64,000 nt of DNA from Raphanus sativus (taxonomy: Eukaryota; Streptophyta; Magnoliopsida; Brassicales; Brassicaceae): NCBI RefSeq assembly GCF_000801105.2, contig NW_026615337.1, forward strand, positions 1-64,000. Direction: 5' to 3'. The position numbers were made by a program, and so were the translations under genes. The notes under the pieces are model-generated. The model saw nothing but the letters and a program-made list of their open reading frames with translations. It had not been told where the DNA came from and did not search any database. Numbering within the stretch: position 1 is the stretch's first letter; each line of letters begins with the position of its first letter. Shown here one piece after another: positions 11,262-23,010 of this stretch.

Positions 11262-13618
11262 CTAGATATGGATCCGTGCGTTGCACGGGTTTTATTTTAT
11301 GTTTTAATTCACGAACACATAAAAGATTGAAAATATTTTTCTCACGTTAGTTCTTGGATTTTCAGTATGTATTGGTGACATTTTAATAACAATAATATGT
11401 TTTTTACATAATTTTTGATTGATATTCTATTGCAATAATAATGGTGTTTTAAATAGTATATTGATATTTTTATTTTTAATAAATACTTCACTTTTTATTA
11501 TTTTCAAAATAATATTAGCTATAGTTAATTGAAATATATAGAACTGTGAACTCTCAATATTGTTTATATTGTGTAAGACAAACTAAAAACGACACAATCA
11601 AAAATATTAATATTACATAACACCAGTCAATATGTTTTATTGATAAATATCAAATATATTTCTAGATAAAACATCAAATTTATTTACTTTAACATTCATG
11701 GTGTGACTTTAACATCTTTTTCTATATACAATATTTTGTAAAACACTATTGTCGCTATGTTTTAAAAATTTGAAGTTCTCCAGTTGTAGTGACTCTTGAT
11801 AGTACGACATATAATTGTAAGACTAGACTTGACAAAATTACCAACTTTTTAAGCTTTGACCTTAACTCTGGTTGATAGTCATTTCATAGAACACTCTTAT
11901 AGAAAATTGAAGTCTTTTCATTTTGAAAGGACATATTGCATATGTCGGTATGAGACTTATTCTAGGAATACAAATCTGTTTTTCCATATAACTTTCGGTT
12001 AGGATTTCGGCTTCAATATTCATGTTGTATAGGCGAGTTATTCATAACATTATTCTATTGGAAAGTCTTCCTTTCTGATTTAAATTCCTTAATAGCATGA
12101 CCTACAACAATCCATTGGAAAGCCGTTCTCTTTGATTTAAATTTCATAGTAGCATGATTTACATCAACATAACCAATTTTTATATGTTGATAAGAATAAA
12201 CACACATAATCATAATCACATATAAGCATAATAGTCACATTAACTTATTCACAATAGCATAACAGCTGGACAAAATATCCGTAAATTTTGATTTTATCTG
12301 TTTCGATTTGAACCGAAATTCCAAATATATGTAACTCTACGAAGCAAAGAAAATACTTATATGCAATATCTGTAAGAAACGAAGCAAATAACAAAATACT
12401 AATATTATTAAGAATGAATATCTGATCTGATCCGTTATTTGAATACATATACATGTATGTAAAGACGTGTATATATATAATTTATATAAATATTATATTG
12501 TATATAAGTTTTATAGTACTTTTTAAATAGATTTATTAAGTTATTTATTAGATTTTAAAAGTAATAAATTTTTATTTTTGTAATAAAATGTTATTATTAT
12601 TTTATCTTATTTTGGAATTTATGATTTATTTACTAATTTTAATTTATTTTTGCGGATCGAATCGGATATCCGGTCGAAAATCTAAACTTATCTGAATATC
12701 CGGAGCACCGAATATCCGTGTGGCTACAGATCAAATTGGATCAAATAATTGATTATTATAACAAAATGGATCGGATCAAAATATCTCCAAAAATCCGGAT
12801 ATCTGATTCATGTTCACCACTACATCTATATGTACAAATGGCTAAGTATAATTGTAACAATAACTAATGTATAACAGCATGACAATTATATTCTTTTTAG
12901 AAAAAGTTCAACATCATGAGTTTAATGTGAAGATCATGATATCTAGTTATTTCCTCATGTGATACCAAAAAAAGATAACACGCGAAGATGTGAAAGAACA
13001 TGCAAGAAAACTCATCAATATATTTTTCTTGCTCAAGCCTACAAAAAATTATATAATATTTTTGAAATATTTATTAAATAATTCATACTTCTTAATATTA
13101 TATAAAATTGAAAATGTAATTATTTAGACTTTAATAAGATTTGTATTATGTCATTTGAAGAAAATGAAACAATGGTAATAAGAAAAATTTATTATTGATA
13201 TGAAACTATTCTTTTTTTGGTTACTATGATAAATTTTATTTTTATTTATGTTTTAATCTAAAACTTAATTTTAAGATAAGTTCTAAAAAAAATTGAACAC
13301 TCAAAATTGGCATATCATTATTATATAAAAAATGGCATAATAATATTTTTTTAATTTGCATGTATATATTCATATCTGATCTTTAAATACTATTATAGAT
13401 GAAAAAATGATATTCAAATTAAATGAAAGTATAATCTGCATAAAAATTAAAATTATTATCATTCACAAAATATAGAATGTATCAGTTACCATAGTTATAT
13501 AAAAATATTCTATTTTTAATTTAAATTAAATGACAATGAAAAAACTTGTAAATATATTGAAATGCAGGGGCAGAATCCTAATTTTTTAAAAATAGGATCA
13601 ATGCTTTAATAGTATAGA
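11262..13618 (-). mobile_element. Non-autonomous Helitron (left of a head-to-head pair)
   Basis: On the minus strand the element starts TCTATACTATTAAAG at 13618 and ends CTAG at 11262. A perfect hairpin (CCGTGC, loop GTT, GCACGG at 11274-11288) lies just before the end. It sits between A and T, the Helitron target. No Rep/helicase frame is visible in 2.36 kb, so it is non-autonomous. Its first 560 bases are the reverse complement of the neighbouring Helitron. A segment at about 12260-12822 resembles another hAT-like insertion, but its borders are unclear. Confidence 0.82.
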
Positions 13619-14258
13619 TATTATACCTAATGGTGGGTATATAACACTGTAAATAATCCTACTTTCCGTAATGCATTCCACACTAACACAATTCAGAAAT
13701 CTATACTATTAATCAGGATCCTATTTTAAAATTTTAGGATTATGCCCCTGCATTTCAATATATTTACAAGTCTTCCCATTGTCATTTAATTTTAACTAAA
13801 ATAGAATATTCTCTATAACTATGGTAATTAATACATTCCATATTTTGTGAATGATAATAATTTTAATTTTATGCAGATTATACTTTTCATTTAGTTTGAA
13901 TATCATTTTTTCATCTATAATAGTATTTAAAAATAGGATATGAATATATACATGCAAATTAAAAAATATTATTATTCTATTTTTTATATATAATGATATG
14001 CCAATTTCAAGTGTTCATTTTATTTAAAACTTATCTTAAAATTAAGTTTTAGATCAAAACATAAAATAAAATAAAAACTTATCATAGTAACAAAAAAAGA
14101 AATAATAGTTTCATATCAATAATAAATTTTCTTATTACCATTTTTTCATTTTCTTCAAAAGACATAATACAAATCTCATTAAAGTCTAAATAATTACTTT
14201 TCAATTTTATATAATATTAAGAAGTATGAATTATTTGATAAATATTTCAAAAATATTA
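13058..14258. repeat. Large inverted repeat with 81-bp spacer
   Basis: The sequence 13058-13618 is closely matched by the reverse complement of 13700-14258, around a unique 81-base spacer (13619-13699). The arms are the 5' regions of two Helitrons in opposite orientation. Transcripts crossing the centre could fold into a long hairpin. Confidence 0.92.
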
Positions 14259-14671
14259 TTTATTTTTTGGTTTTCAGCGGGTCATCTTATATAGGATCTT
14301 AGGTTAATAGCAGATTTTTAGATTTTTACTAGGTTTTCTAAGATTATAATTACAATTCTTTTTATTAAATTGAACTGAATTATACACATATCACTAGATT
14401 TATCGGTTCAATCATAGATCTTGGTTGGGTATGAAAACACCGTTTGAAAATTAATTATTATAATAGAACAATTTTTTTGTAACACAGATAGAAAAATTTA
14501 AATTTATTTATTCTTTAATCAAAATTATAAATTCAGTTAAATTTTATAAAATTAAAAATATATCTGCGCTTCAAAAAAATTTATTTATTCTTTAATCAAA
14601 ATTATAAATTCAGTTAAATTTTATAAAATTAAAAATATGTATGCGCTTCAAAAGCGTGGATCAAAATCTAG
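13700..14671 (+). mobile_element. Non-autonomous Helitron (right of the head-to-head pair)
   Basis: Starts TCTATACTATTAATC after an A at 13699 and ends CTAG at 14668-14671 before a T. The hairpin CGCTT, loop CAA, AAGCG lies at 14644-14656. At 972 bp it has no coding capacity. Its first 560 bases match the left Helitron in inverse orientation but its 3' part differs. Confidence 0.85.
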
Positions 14672-14711
14672 TTAAAGAATATTATAACTTGATTTGCGCA
14701 TCAGTTCCAAT

Positions 14712-15469
14712 CAGTGTTGTTAAAACCGGATCGGCAAGCGAACAGGATTTTTTTGGGTCATGGGTCAATGTGGTTCGACCAGGTTCGATCCGGTTCGATC
14801 CGGGTTTGATTAGACTAAACTAAATTTAATGATATTTTGAATATGTATATTCTTACAAAGATAAAGATCATATCAAATAAAATATTTCAATAACCATAAT
14901 GTTTAGAAATTTTTAAAAGTAACAAACTAAAAATGTAATAAAAATAATAGAACAATGTAATAGTCAAAATCTCAAATCAATAGAAAAACATATTTAATTT
15001 TTATTCTCCGGGTTTTTGTCATATTTAATATTTAGTTAAAAAATTATACTATGAAATAAAATTAAAAATTATACCATGATTGAGTTCTTCAAATCTAAGT
15101 TTTCAATTTTTAAATCTTCGAAACAAAAACAATACCTTGAGAAGTAGATACTTTATGAGTTGCAGTCTTGCATAGACGTCAAAGACTCAAGAGAAAAATA
15201 TGAGATGACTTTACCTTATTAATCTGAATCCTATTTTTATTTTAAAAAGGAAATTTTAATTGTTTTATTAATAAATTTTTGATTTAATACAAGAACCAGG
15301 GTTTAGCCGGTTCGTTGGGTCGCCGGTTCACGGGTTTTTAACGGTTCGATAGGGGTTTTTAACCGGTTCAATTATAGTTGGGTTTTGGCATTAACCCAAC
15401 CCGCATTTGTGTCCGGTTCATGGTTGAACCTGGTCCGACCGTCGGTTCGGTCCGGGTTTAATAACACTG
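14712..15469. mobile_element. Non-autonomous hAT element
   Basis: The termini CAGTGTTGTTAAAACCGGA and (complement of right end) CAGTGTTATTAAACCCGGA form a 19-bp imperfect inverted repeat. They are flanked by a perfect 8-bp target duplication, GTTCCAAT (14704-14711 and 15470-15477). Subterminal GGTTCGATCCGG-like repeats occur at both ends. At 758 bp with no transposase it depends on another element for movement. Confidence 0.92.
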
Positions 15470-15477
15470 GTTCCAAT

Positions 15478-16286
15478 TTTGATTTGTACTTTGTTTAAAA
15501 AATTGTTTAATAATAATTTAAACACATAAATTATTTAAATATTTTTAAGTTCCTACGAAACTACCTGAATCTAGAAGGATCCAACTCTAACTCATCCGAA
15601 ATTTTTTGATATCTGAATGGAGTTTAATTTTAAAACTAAAAACCCTGATATTCAAAAAAACAGTTCATACTCTAATAAGTACTTGGATGTCCATGTCTAA
15701 CTGTAAAAAGAAAATAAAAATAAAAACTATTTGTGAACTGGTTTTAACTTTTGTCATGAGTGAAACAATTTGATTTAAACTTGTGAAATTATTATTGTTA
15801 AGACGTAAAATAAATGATGTCGAATTATTATAATAAATACAATTAGGGAAAAAGTTAGGAAGATGTTATCAACAATTTAAAAAAGATAAATTCGATTTTT
15901 TTTACTTTGTAATAAATGTTGTTTAATTAATTAAAAGTCAATAAATAAAGTGGTTAGAATTAATTAAAGATAAATTAAAAAATTCTGTAATAAATCACTT
16001 AAAAATATGTAATATTATTTTGTACTTTATTTTCAATAGAATAATCTATAACTTTATCGGCGCGTGCGTGTGGGTATTAATTTTTTACCTTTTATAAGTT
16101 GTTTGTTGACATTTTTAAACATATACATATAAGTTATTTAGAGATTCTAGGTTTCTAAGAACTTACCCATACTCGAAGAATCCGACTTGATCTCCTTCTT
16201 AAAATTTATAATATTCAAACAAATTTTATTTCAAAATTCAAAAAGTTGATACTCGGAAAAACAAATGTGTCCGAACATGTGCATAA
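15478..16286. other. AT-rich intergenic DNA
   Basis: No gene or defined element; it may be part of the Helitron that ends at 16576. Confidence 0.4.
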
Positions 16287-16299
16287 ATGTAAAGAGAAT

Positions 16300-16417
16300 G
16301 TGGAAGCACCTTAGTCTAATGGTTAAGGTCTAAAGGCTTCTACACCTAGGTCTGGGTTCGAATCGTCTATGTAATGTTTCTAATAATTGTATTATTATAA
16401 TAAATTACGTTAAAAAA
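16300..16417 (+). mobile_element. tRNA-derived SINE
   Basis: A 118-bp element with an internal RNA polymerase III promoter: A box TAGTCTAATGG and B box GGGTTCGAATCG, spaced as in a tRNA. The head is tRNA-like, the tail ends in a short A run, and a perfect 13-bp target duplication (ATGTAAAGAGAAT, 16287-16299 and 16418-16430) brackets it. It cannot be a functional tRNA because the acceptor stem does not pair. Confidence 0.9.
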
Positions 16418-16550
16418 ATGTAAAGAGAATATAATATATAGATGTCAGAAAAAAACAAAAAGTATATATATATATATATAAACCATTAACTTAAAAAATT
16501 AAATAATATAATCTGAATATTTATTAGGAAGTTTGGTCAAAATAATATCC

Positions 16551-16576
16551 ACCGCCATAGTGCGGTCGGTATCTAG
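16551..16576 (+). mobile_element. Helitron 3' terminus
   Basis: Hairpin ACCGC, loop CATAGT with one extra unpaired base, GCGGT (16551-16566), then CTAG at 16573-16576 before a T. The 5' end was not found; the SINE at 16300 would lie inside the element. Confidence 0.65.
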
Positions 16577-16737
16577 TAATTAATTAACTAACAAGCATCT
16601 CAATCAAAATAGGAAGAGTGGTTGTATCATTGTGATGCTCAAACTCCAAATAACATTTGAAAGGAAAATCAGACTATACAATAGAAGTGCGAGTGAGTTT
16701 CCATAGTAATCTAAATGCGAAAAGTAAAGAAACACAA

Positions 16738-17907
16738 TTAAGAGGATTGAGGTGGAATGAAGTAAGGGACAGGGGAAAAGCCAAGTCCACCGATCCAGAC
16801 ATTATCGTGGATACTGACTTTTCCGAAGTCAAAGTCGCGCACGTAATAGATGCAGTTTGGGTTTAGGCCATACAAGCTAGCCTTTACAGAGAAAGGTTCG
16901 CCTTTGGTGGAGAGGAAAATACAGAGATCTCCGATGTCGTTAGTGGATACGGCTGTGCAAATTTTATCATATTGTATCTTGAACACCATGAAACGCTGCC
17001 AACACGGAATCCCAAAATTGCGCTCGCTCCTATCTGAGTACCACTTAACAATAAAAGTTTCACCTGTGGGTGCCTCCACCAAGTGTTCGCTCCTGTAACA
17101 CTTAGACAACTGCTGCAACTCCGACTGCACAAACTCTTTATAGTAGTAGGAACAAGACCCCAAGTTACGTGATCTGTGTTTTTCAAGATCCCAGTATCCT
17201 ATGTGTGTGCCTCCACAATCCAGCATGGAGAACATCTTATCTCTCTTTGAGTACATAACTCGGGAGTTGAAGAAGCCTGGGTCTTCGATTCTGATGTTGA
17301 CCCACTTTTTATTCTTTTCAGCAGGCCTACATAGGCTGAGTTGAGGTCCAACGAACTTGACTGCCAAGATGCAGTCTTCGTCATCAGGAGAAGAGGACGA
17401 CATGGCAACGTTGGTTACCAGTTGGGTTTGGCAATGAGGTAGCGTTTCGAGACGAGGCAGTGAGATTCGCTTCGGATCTGAATCAGACGCTCTCGGGTTT
17501 AGATCGTCTTGAAGACACACTACGGTCTCTTTCAAAGTAGCTACCCAGCCATGGGATGCTCCTATCGTTCCTGCTGCTGTCATCAACTCCGTGGGCACCA
17601 ACTTTTCCAAAACTTCGTCATCCTTCTCTTCCCAAGCATTAACATTGCGAATCACAAGTTTGCTCACACTCTCATCCCTCGAACTATATTGACAATGTTC
17701 AGCGCGTACGATGCGACAAATAGAGGTTTCTGACAAGTATCTAGCGCCAGATAGGTATTTTTTCTGCAGAGTGAAATCCGATATCAGATAAAAACAAAAG
17801 TATTACACAACAAATTAAAAAGACAAGAGAGAGTGGCTTACAACTCTTAGCGCAGGAGGTTTCCTCATACAGAGCCTAGAGAGACGGCTGAGAAGTAGAG
17901 AACTCAT
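16738..17907 (-). CDS. DUF295 protein, probably mitochondrial (gene 2)
   Basis: Exons 17907-17842 and 17763-16738 join GT-AG into 363 residues. The first exon, MSSLLLSRLSRLCMRKPP, has the same presequence-like composition as gene 1. The body has GASHGWV, EDCILAVKFVGPQLSLCRP, KWVNIRIEDPGFFNSRVMYS, HIGYWDLEK, NDIGDLCIFLS and ends PYFIPPQSS. It stands about 8 kb from gene 1 in the same orientation and shares its upstream flank, so the two arose by tandem duplication. Similarity is uneven: a block of about 90 residues in the middle is nearly identical to gene 1, while the N- and C-terminal parts are clearly diverged. No frame defect is visible. Function of the family is not established. Confidence 0.85.
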
Positions 17908-18480
17908 AGCGTGCTTTTTTTCCTGTAATGAAAAGATATCTAGTTGAAACTTTGGTGATGACTCCATTTAATATAAGATGAATAAATAACCTTGTTCCTC
18001 AAGTCTTTCCATAGCTACGTTTCCTTTCTGTGGTTCTCATTTTCCGGAGTCAATAGTTATTTCAATTATTCTACTTACCAACGAATGGAGCCATATAACT
18101 GAGATGAGTACGTAGTCTTGCTCCTCACTCCTTTCCACAACTCCTTTCGATTTGTGTGGTTCTCATTTTCCTAGGGTCCAATTTATGTTATTTGTTTTGG
18201 CTACCAGAACAAATATATTAATGGGCCCATGAATCAATTTTTTACCTAATTATTATAACACTAATAACACAATTTTTTTCTTTTAATTTTCATAGTTCTC
18301 CCTGCCTTGCTCACCAAGTCTTTCCATAATCATATACAATCTATTCCAACAGTATAACATATTTCTTTTTTATACATCTATACTATTAACAAGCACTATG
18401 GCACTCCAACTAATCCATTGACGCCATATAAGTTCCTGAAGGCACTTGCTGTTAATTAAAAAAAAAAATCAACTTTATTA
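17764..18480. repeat. Upstream duplicated block of DUF295 gene 2
   Basis: Matches 9829-11257 without the hAT insertion. Both copies contain a TCTATACTATTAACAAG stretch (11149 and 18366) that looks like a Helitron 5' end, so an older Helitron may have been part of the duplicated unit. Confidence 0.85.
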
Positions 18481-19790
18481 TGTAATTTTGGAATCTTTTT
18501 ACTCTCCCAGTACTTATTTATTGTTGATAAAAATGATAAATTTATATAGGAACACATACAAATTCTTTATTAAATTGTATGTAGATTAAACGACAATCCT
18601 ATAGAAAAATGTTTACTGTAATCATATATTTTACACCATATGTATTCCACCACTTTGCTTATTGTTACGTTTATATAAGTACACATACAAATCACATCGA
18701 TAATAGTCACATAAAGTTAATCTTCATGCATATTTTATATGCACCTGATGTTTAAATAAACTCTCTCTTAAAAAAAACCGAGAAAGATCAATTCTTCAGT
18801 TCCTCAAGTCCATCAACATACTTTCTTGAATTGATCATGTGCCTGACGACACAAAAACATGAAAGGTAATGAATAAGTTGTTATATGTTTTTTTTTTTGC
18901 TAAAAAGTAAGTTTTTATATGTTTCAACTTAATTTCTCTGTTTCTTCTTTTCCTTAGGTTCTCATCACCACCTGTAAATTATTTTAGATCTAAGTTAATG
19001 TTATATTTTTGATATGGCATGTGAGTTTCTTGGATTGAGTCCAGCAGCAGCAGACCCCAAGGGTTTAACAAGTTTGAGTGCAGATGGTGGCAAGATGAAA
19101 ATATTAGATATGTAGGTTTAAACAACAGAATGAGGGGAAAAAATTAAAACTGATGAGAGGCAAGAACTAAGAGATAATTTTGGGAAGCAAGAGGAAAATA
19201 TTAAAAGCTTTGAAACATGCATGTACAGAGACATGACATGGAAACAAAGGGCACAGGAAGATCTTTATACGAATCTGAGGCTGACATGGAAGAAAAATTG
19301 AACAATAGAATTAGAGGCTGACATGGAAACAAAAAAGAAACTTAGAGGCTGACATGGAAACAAGGAAAACATTGAAGGAAGATCTTTATACAAATCTGAA
19401 CAAAAAAAAATCATTTTGTTTGAGAGGATCATGCATGTACGATACGATCTTCAAACAAGTAGTTTCATTACACAAGTCGTTTTGTCTTTTGTTATTGTTG
19501 TTTCAGAATGCATGTTTTATGCCGCCAGAGACATGTAACATGCATGATGGATGTGTTAGTGCGACGTTTTGTTATAGAAGAAAAGACGAGGGACCACTAT
19601 GACCTGTGGAGGAATGATTGGAGCATGTTGTGTGGCATCTAGGTGTCTTCTTGATAGCATCTCCAATCTGTTTCTCATCTCTCACCTGTTGATCGGCCAC
19701 CTATTGAGCGCAATCTCTTCCTTTTGCATTCATTTTACTACTCAAGCAGATGTTTGTAGTGAAGTATAAACAATTGGGTTGATCTTATTT
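18481..19790. other. Intergenic, no supported gene
   Basis: No coding gene seen. Around 19220-19370 a motif like GGCTGACATGGAA recurs four times at irregular spacing, a short degenerate repeat. Confidence 0.4.
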
Positions 19791-20654
19791 AAGCCTTTGT
19801 AAATCTATTTGTCATTACCAAAAATTACAAATAAACATGTTAACATTATTCAGTATATTTTATTTTCATCTAATATTATTTTACTCATTCATATATTGCA
19901 ACTGGTTTTGTTTCTTTCACCGAGTAGAAATTATTAACGTATTTGGAAATCACAAACCTGGAGTTGCTTGTGGTTGAAGCTAGTACTCAGGCTTCAAGAA
20001 GAGGTGTTAATGGTCGTGCAACTTCTGTATATTTCAGGCAACACTTGAGATCGCATTACTCATTCATATCTAAACTTTAGAATTTCGATTTCCATAGTAA
20101 AAGCCAAAGCATCATGGATAATACATAGAAAATGAAACAGAGCTGGTTGATCTGCAGCAAAAGCTTAAGGAGAATTGGACTGATTGATACGATTAGCATT
20201 GAGGTAAGATTGAGGTGGAATGAAGTAAGGGGCAGTGAAATTGGAGAAGTTACTCGTCTTACACTTATCCCCGAGAGTGAATATTCTCCGTTCGCTTTTA
20301 TCAATGAAATAGATTGAGTTTTGGCATTTCTGGTGGGAGCTGGCCTTGAGACAGAAAGGTTCAGACTTGGAGAGGAAAATGCAGAGATCTCCAATGTCAT
20401 TAGTGTAGCACCATTGCCGTGGGTTAAATCTGTTAAGACCTTGCTTGAACACCCAGATTTGATGCTCTTCCATCCTCCCTCCCTTGTCGTTATTTCTCTT
20501 TCTGAACCGCTTAATCATAAACATTTCTTGCGTGGATCGTGACTCCACCAACTCTACGATCGTGCTACACAAATCTAATTCTTCCCATTCTGACTGCAAC
20601 AACTGAGGAGTATAAAAGCCAGTTCTACACAGCTTTGGTTTCTCCACGTTTTCT
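19791..20654. repeat. Duplicated block, copy 2 (other copy 8362-9257)
   Basis: Near-identical to the 3' half and flank of DUF295 gene 1. The right edge runs directly into CACTA-type sequence. Confidence 0.9.
20165..20654 (-). pseudogene. 5'-truncated DUF295 copy
   Basis: An open frame of about 160 residues, nearly identical to the last 160 of DUF295 gene 1 (KPKLCRTGF to INQSNSP). It has no first exon, no presequence and none of the GASHGWV half. The break is at the same point where gene 1 leaves the duplicated block, next to CACTA sequence. The frame is still intact, so the copy is recent, but without promoter and start it is probably silent. Confidence 0.85.
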
Positions 20655-21290
20655 CCATTAATATTGTAGTTTCAAATTATAATTTTATCAATTTATATAA
20701 ATTATGTTGTTACAAATTAGTCACCATGATTCCAACTATATTGCTACAACACTAAAAGTTATATAGTTGCAAAAGGGTCACTGTATTTTGCAACTATATT
20801 AGGAAAGTTGCAAAATAGTCATTAATTTTTGTAACAGTTTTGCAACTGCCAAAACTGAGTAGTTGCAAATCAGTTTATCTACATATAATAACGCAGTCGC
20901 AAAATAGTTACTATATTTTGTAACGTAATTGACACTACCCAATATTATACAGTTGCTTATATGTCACTAATATTTGAGACTATACTAACACTGCATTAAC
21001 TGAAATAGTAGCTAAAAAAGATAAATATTTTTTGAAATAAAACAGTTGCTAATTAGTCACAACAATATAAATATTTGCAAACTTAGTTGGAGTTGTTTTG
21101 TAGTAGCTAAAGCACCACTAGTTTTGTAGTTACAAATTAGTTGCAAATTATCAACGGATTTGCAACCACTTCACTTTGCGACGAAGGATTTGTAACCATA
21201 CAACATACTTGCAAATAAGTTACAAAATTCTTATTTGCAACCATTTAGTAACTAATTTTGAAGTTGCAAAATCAATGTTTTCTTGTAGTG
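20655..21290. mobile_element. Truncated CACTA element (right end)
   Basis: The complement of the right end reads CACTACAAGAAAAC, the typical CACTA terminus. The 600 bases before it are filled with short subterminal repeats such as AGTTGCAAA and ACAAATTAGTCAC in both orientations. No left terminus was found; the other side abuts the DUF295 fragment, so the element is truncated or the fragment lies within it. Confidence 0.75.
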
Positions 21291-21565
21291 AGGTACATAT
21301 GCTTAGGAAAAGGTTTTGGAAACTCAATGGAGAAGCAACTCAGAACCAGAGAGATTATGTTGACAACGTTGATTTGGGTGGAGGACCGAGAAATGATTCT
21401 TCTGAAGCTAGGAAATATCTATGCGGCAGAAACCAATACTTGAGAGAGTTTCCAGATACAAATCTGCCACTATTGGATATGTACATTCGTGAGCTTCAAA
21501 TTTATGAGGATGAGGCTAACTCCACATCCCCACCATTTGTCAAATCCTCATCATACCCAAGATAA
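21291..21565 (+). pseudogene. Unrecognised gene fragment, copy A
   Basis: An open frame ends here with REFPDTNLPLLDMYIREL and QIYEDEANS, then a stop. The same peptide occurs in copy B at 22740-23010. The fragment starts exactly at the CACTA end, so its beginning is lost. The aromatic and acidic pattern looks like a real protein, but I do not recognise the family. Confidence 0.4.
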
Positions 21566-21597
21566 GTTCAATGTTCGTGTTGTTTGTGTCTTCAATT

Positions 21598-21835
21598 TCT
21601 AGTTTTAAGTTGTTTTACGTTTATTTAAGTTCAAGTTCTAGATCCAAGTTGTTAGTTTCTTCAATTACGAATTGTAATTTGTTTCAAGTTCAGTTTGTAA
21701 GTCTCTTTTAGTGTAATCAAGTTCTAGTTTTAAGTTGTTTTATGTTTATTTAAGTAAAAGTTCTAAGTCCAAGTTATTAGTTTCTTCAAGTAGGAGTTGT
21801 AATTTGTTTCAAGTTCATTTTGTAAGTCTTTTAAG
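21598..21835. repeat. Tandem duplication, period 125 bp
   Basis: The segment starting TCTAGTTTTAAG at 21598 is repeated from 21723 with a few substitutions, ending at TTTGTAAGTC in both. It lies in the 3' flank of copy A. Confidence 0.8.
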
Positions 21836-22329
21836 TGTCTTCAAGTTTCATTAAGTATCTACTTAGTTCTTTTTGTGTTTGTGTGCAAAGTATCTATTTA
21901 GTTCTTAGTGACTCTGTTTCAACACATATCATGTAATAGATACAAATCAGTTATATAATGAATAGTACAAAATTGTGTTTCTTTTTTTTTCTTTTACAAA
22001 ATTGTGTTATTTTTTGTTTGTACAAAAACTGTGCAAAAATTGTTTTTCTTTTTTTAGCTTGGGCAATACTCTATGTCTTTCACCTGAATCTCATATTTTT
22101 TACTTATGCACTCACTTCAGCCAAAATGATTAACAAGCACAGTGTATAAAGAATCTTAATGTGGAAGCGAAAATTGATTATTTAGGTTAACAAAATCGTT
22201 AATGCGGAAGTGAAAGTGTTAATTGAATTAATTCTTATAGAAACACACACACACATTATATTGTCTCCTAATACTATGTAGCTATGTATAATCACAATAC
22301 AAAAGTTTATCGTTATCTCTAAATATAGT

Positions 22330-23010
22330 CCTTATCTCTGTAAACTGTTTCAAAAAGCTTGCTATCAGGGTAGTAAAATTGATTGTGAATGAAGCTCACT
22401 ACCATGCTGCAAGTATTGCAAGTCGTTCTCCTCTAGCATTGGAATGGTTTCAGCTTTCTAGTTTTTGGAATAAAAAAAGTTATGACAACACAAAAGCTGG
22501 CTCCACTGGTATTTGGCTTAACCATGGAAGAGATGGATCTACTACGCCTTCTTGAAGATCGTTCTTACCAAATTTTGGATTATACCAAAACGATCAACAT
22601 ATTCTGCAGCCCCATAACCATAAGAGCTGTTGTCCAAGAAGGAGAAATGAGTGGCGAACACTCGGTTAAGCCATACATCGTCTGGAGTTACCTGCGTAAG
22701 ATGCACAGCTTCACTTCGGCCCAACCAACTGATCTTGAGATGACAGCTGCATATGCTTTAGAAAAGGTTCTGGAAACTCAATAGAGAAGCAACTCAGAAC
22801 TAGAGAAGTTATGTTGACAAAGTTGATTTGGGTGGAAGACAAAGAACTGATTCTTCTGAAACTAGGGAATATCTATGCGGTAGAATCAAATACTTGAGAG
22901 AGTTTCCAGATACAGATCTGCCACTATTAGATATGTACATTTGTGAACTCCAGATTTATGAGGACGGGGCTAACTCCCCCCCCCCCGAATCCTCCTCATA
23001 CCTAAGATAA
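22330..23010 (+). pseudogene. Unrecognised gene fragment, copy B
   Basis: A longer version of the sequence in copy A. A 100-codon frame at 22482-22784 includes DYTKTINIFCSPITIRAVV and ends EKVLETQ. A different frame at 22828-23010 then gives EFPDTDLPLLDMYICEL. Between them the frame has to change, so the gene is broken or an intron is missed. An upstream frame near 22390-22470 also looks protein-like (ASIASRSPLALEWFQL). The C run at 22976-22986 (11 bases) is absent in copy A. Family unknown to me. Confidence 0.35.

Noticed and set aside
13058..14258. A single large MITE or foldback element
   Set aside because: No target duplication surrounds the inverted repeat, whereas each arm starts at a canonical Helitron 5' end and each element has its own 3' end.
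16300..16380. Possible tRNA gene
   Set aside because: A and B boxes are present but the acceptor and anticodon stems do not form, and the perfect target duplication shows a SINE.
18790..18845. Short inverted repeat GATCAATTC ... GAATTGATC as a microRNA precursor
   Set aside because: The stem is about 9-12 bp, too short for a plant microRNA precursor.
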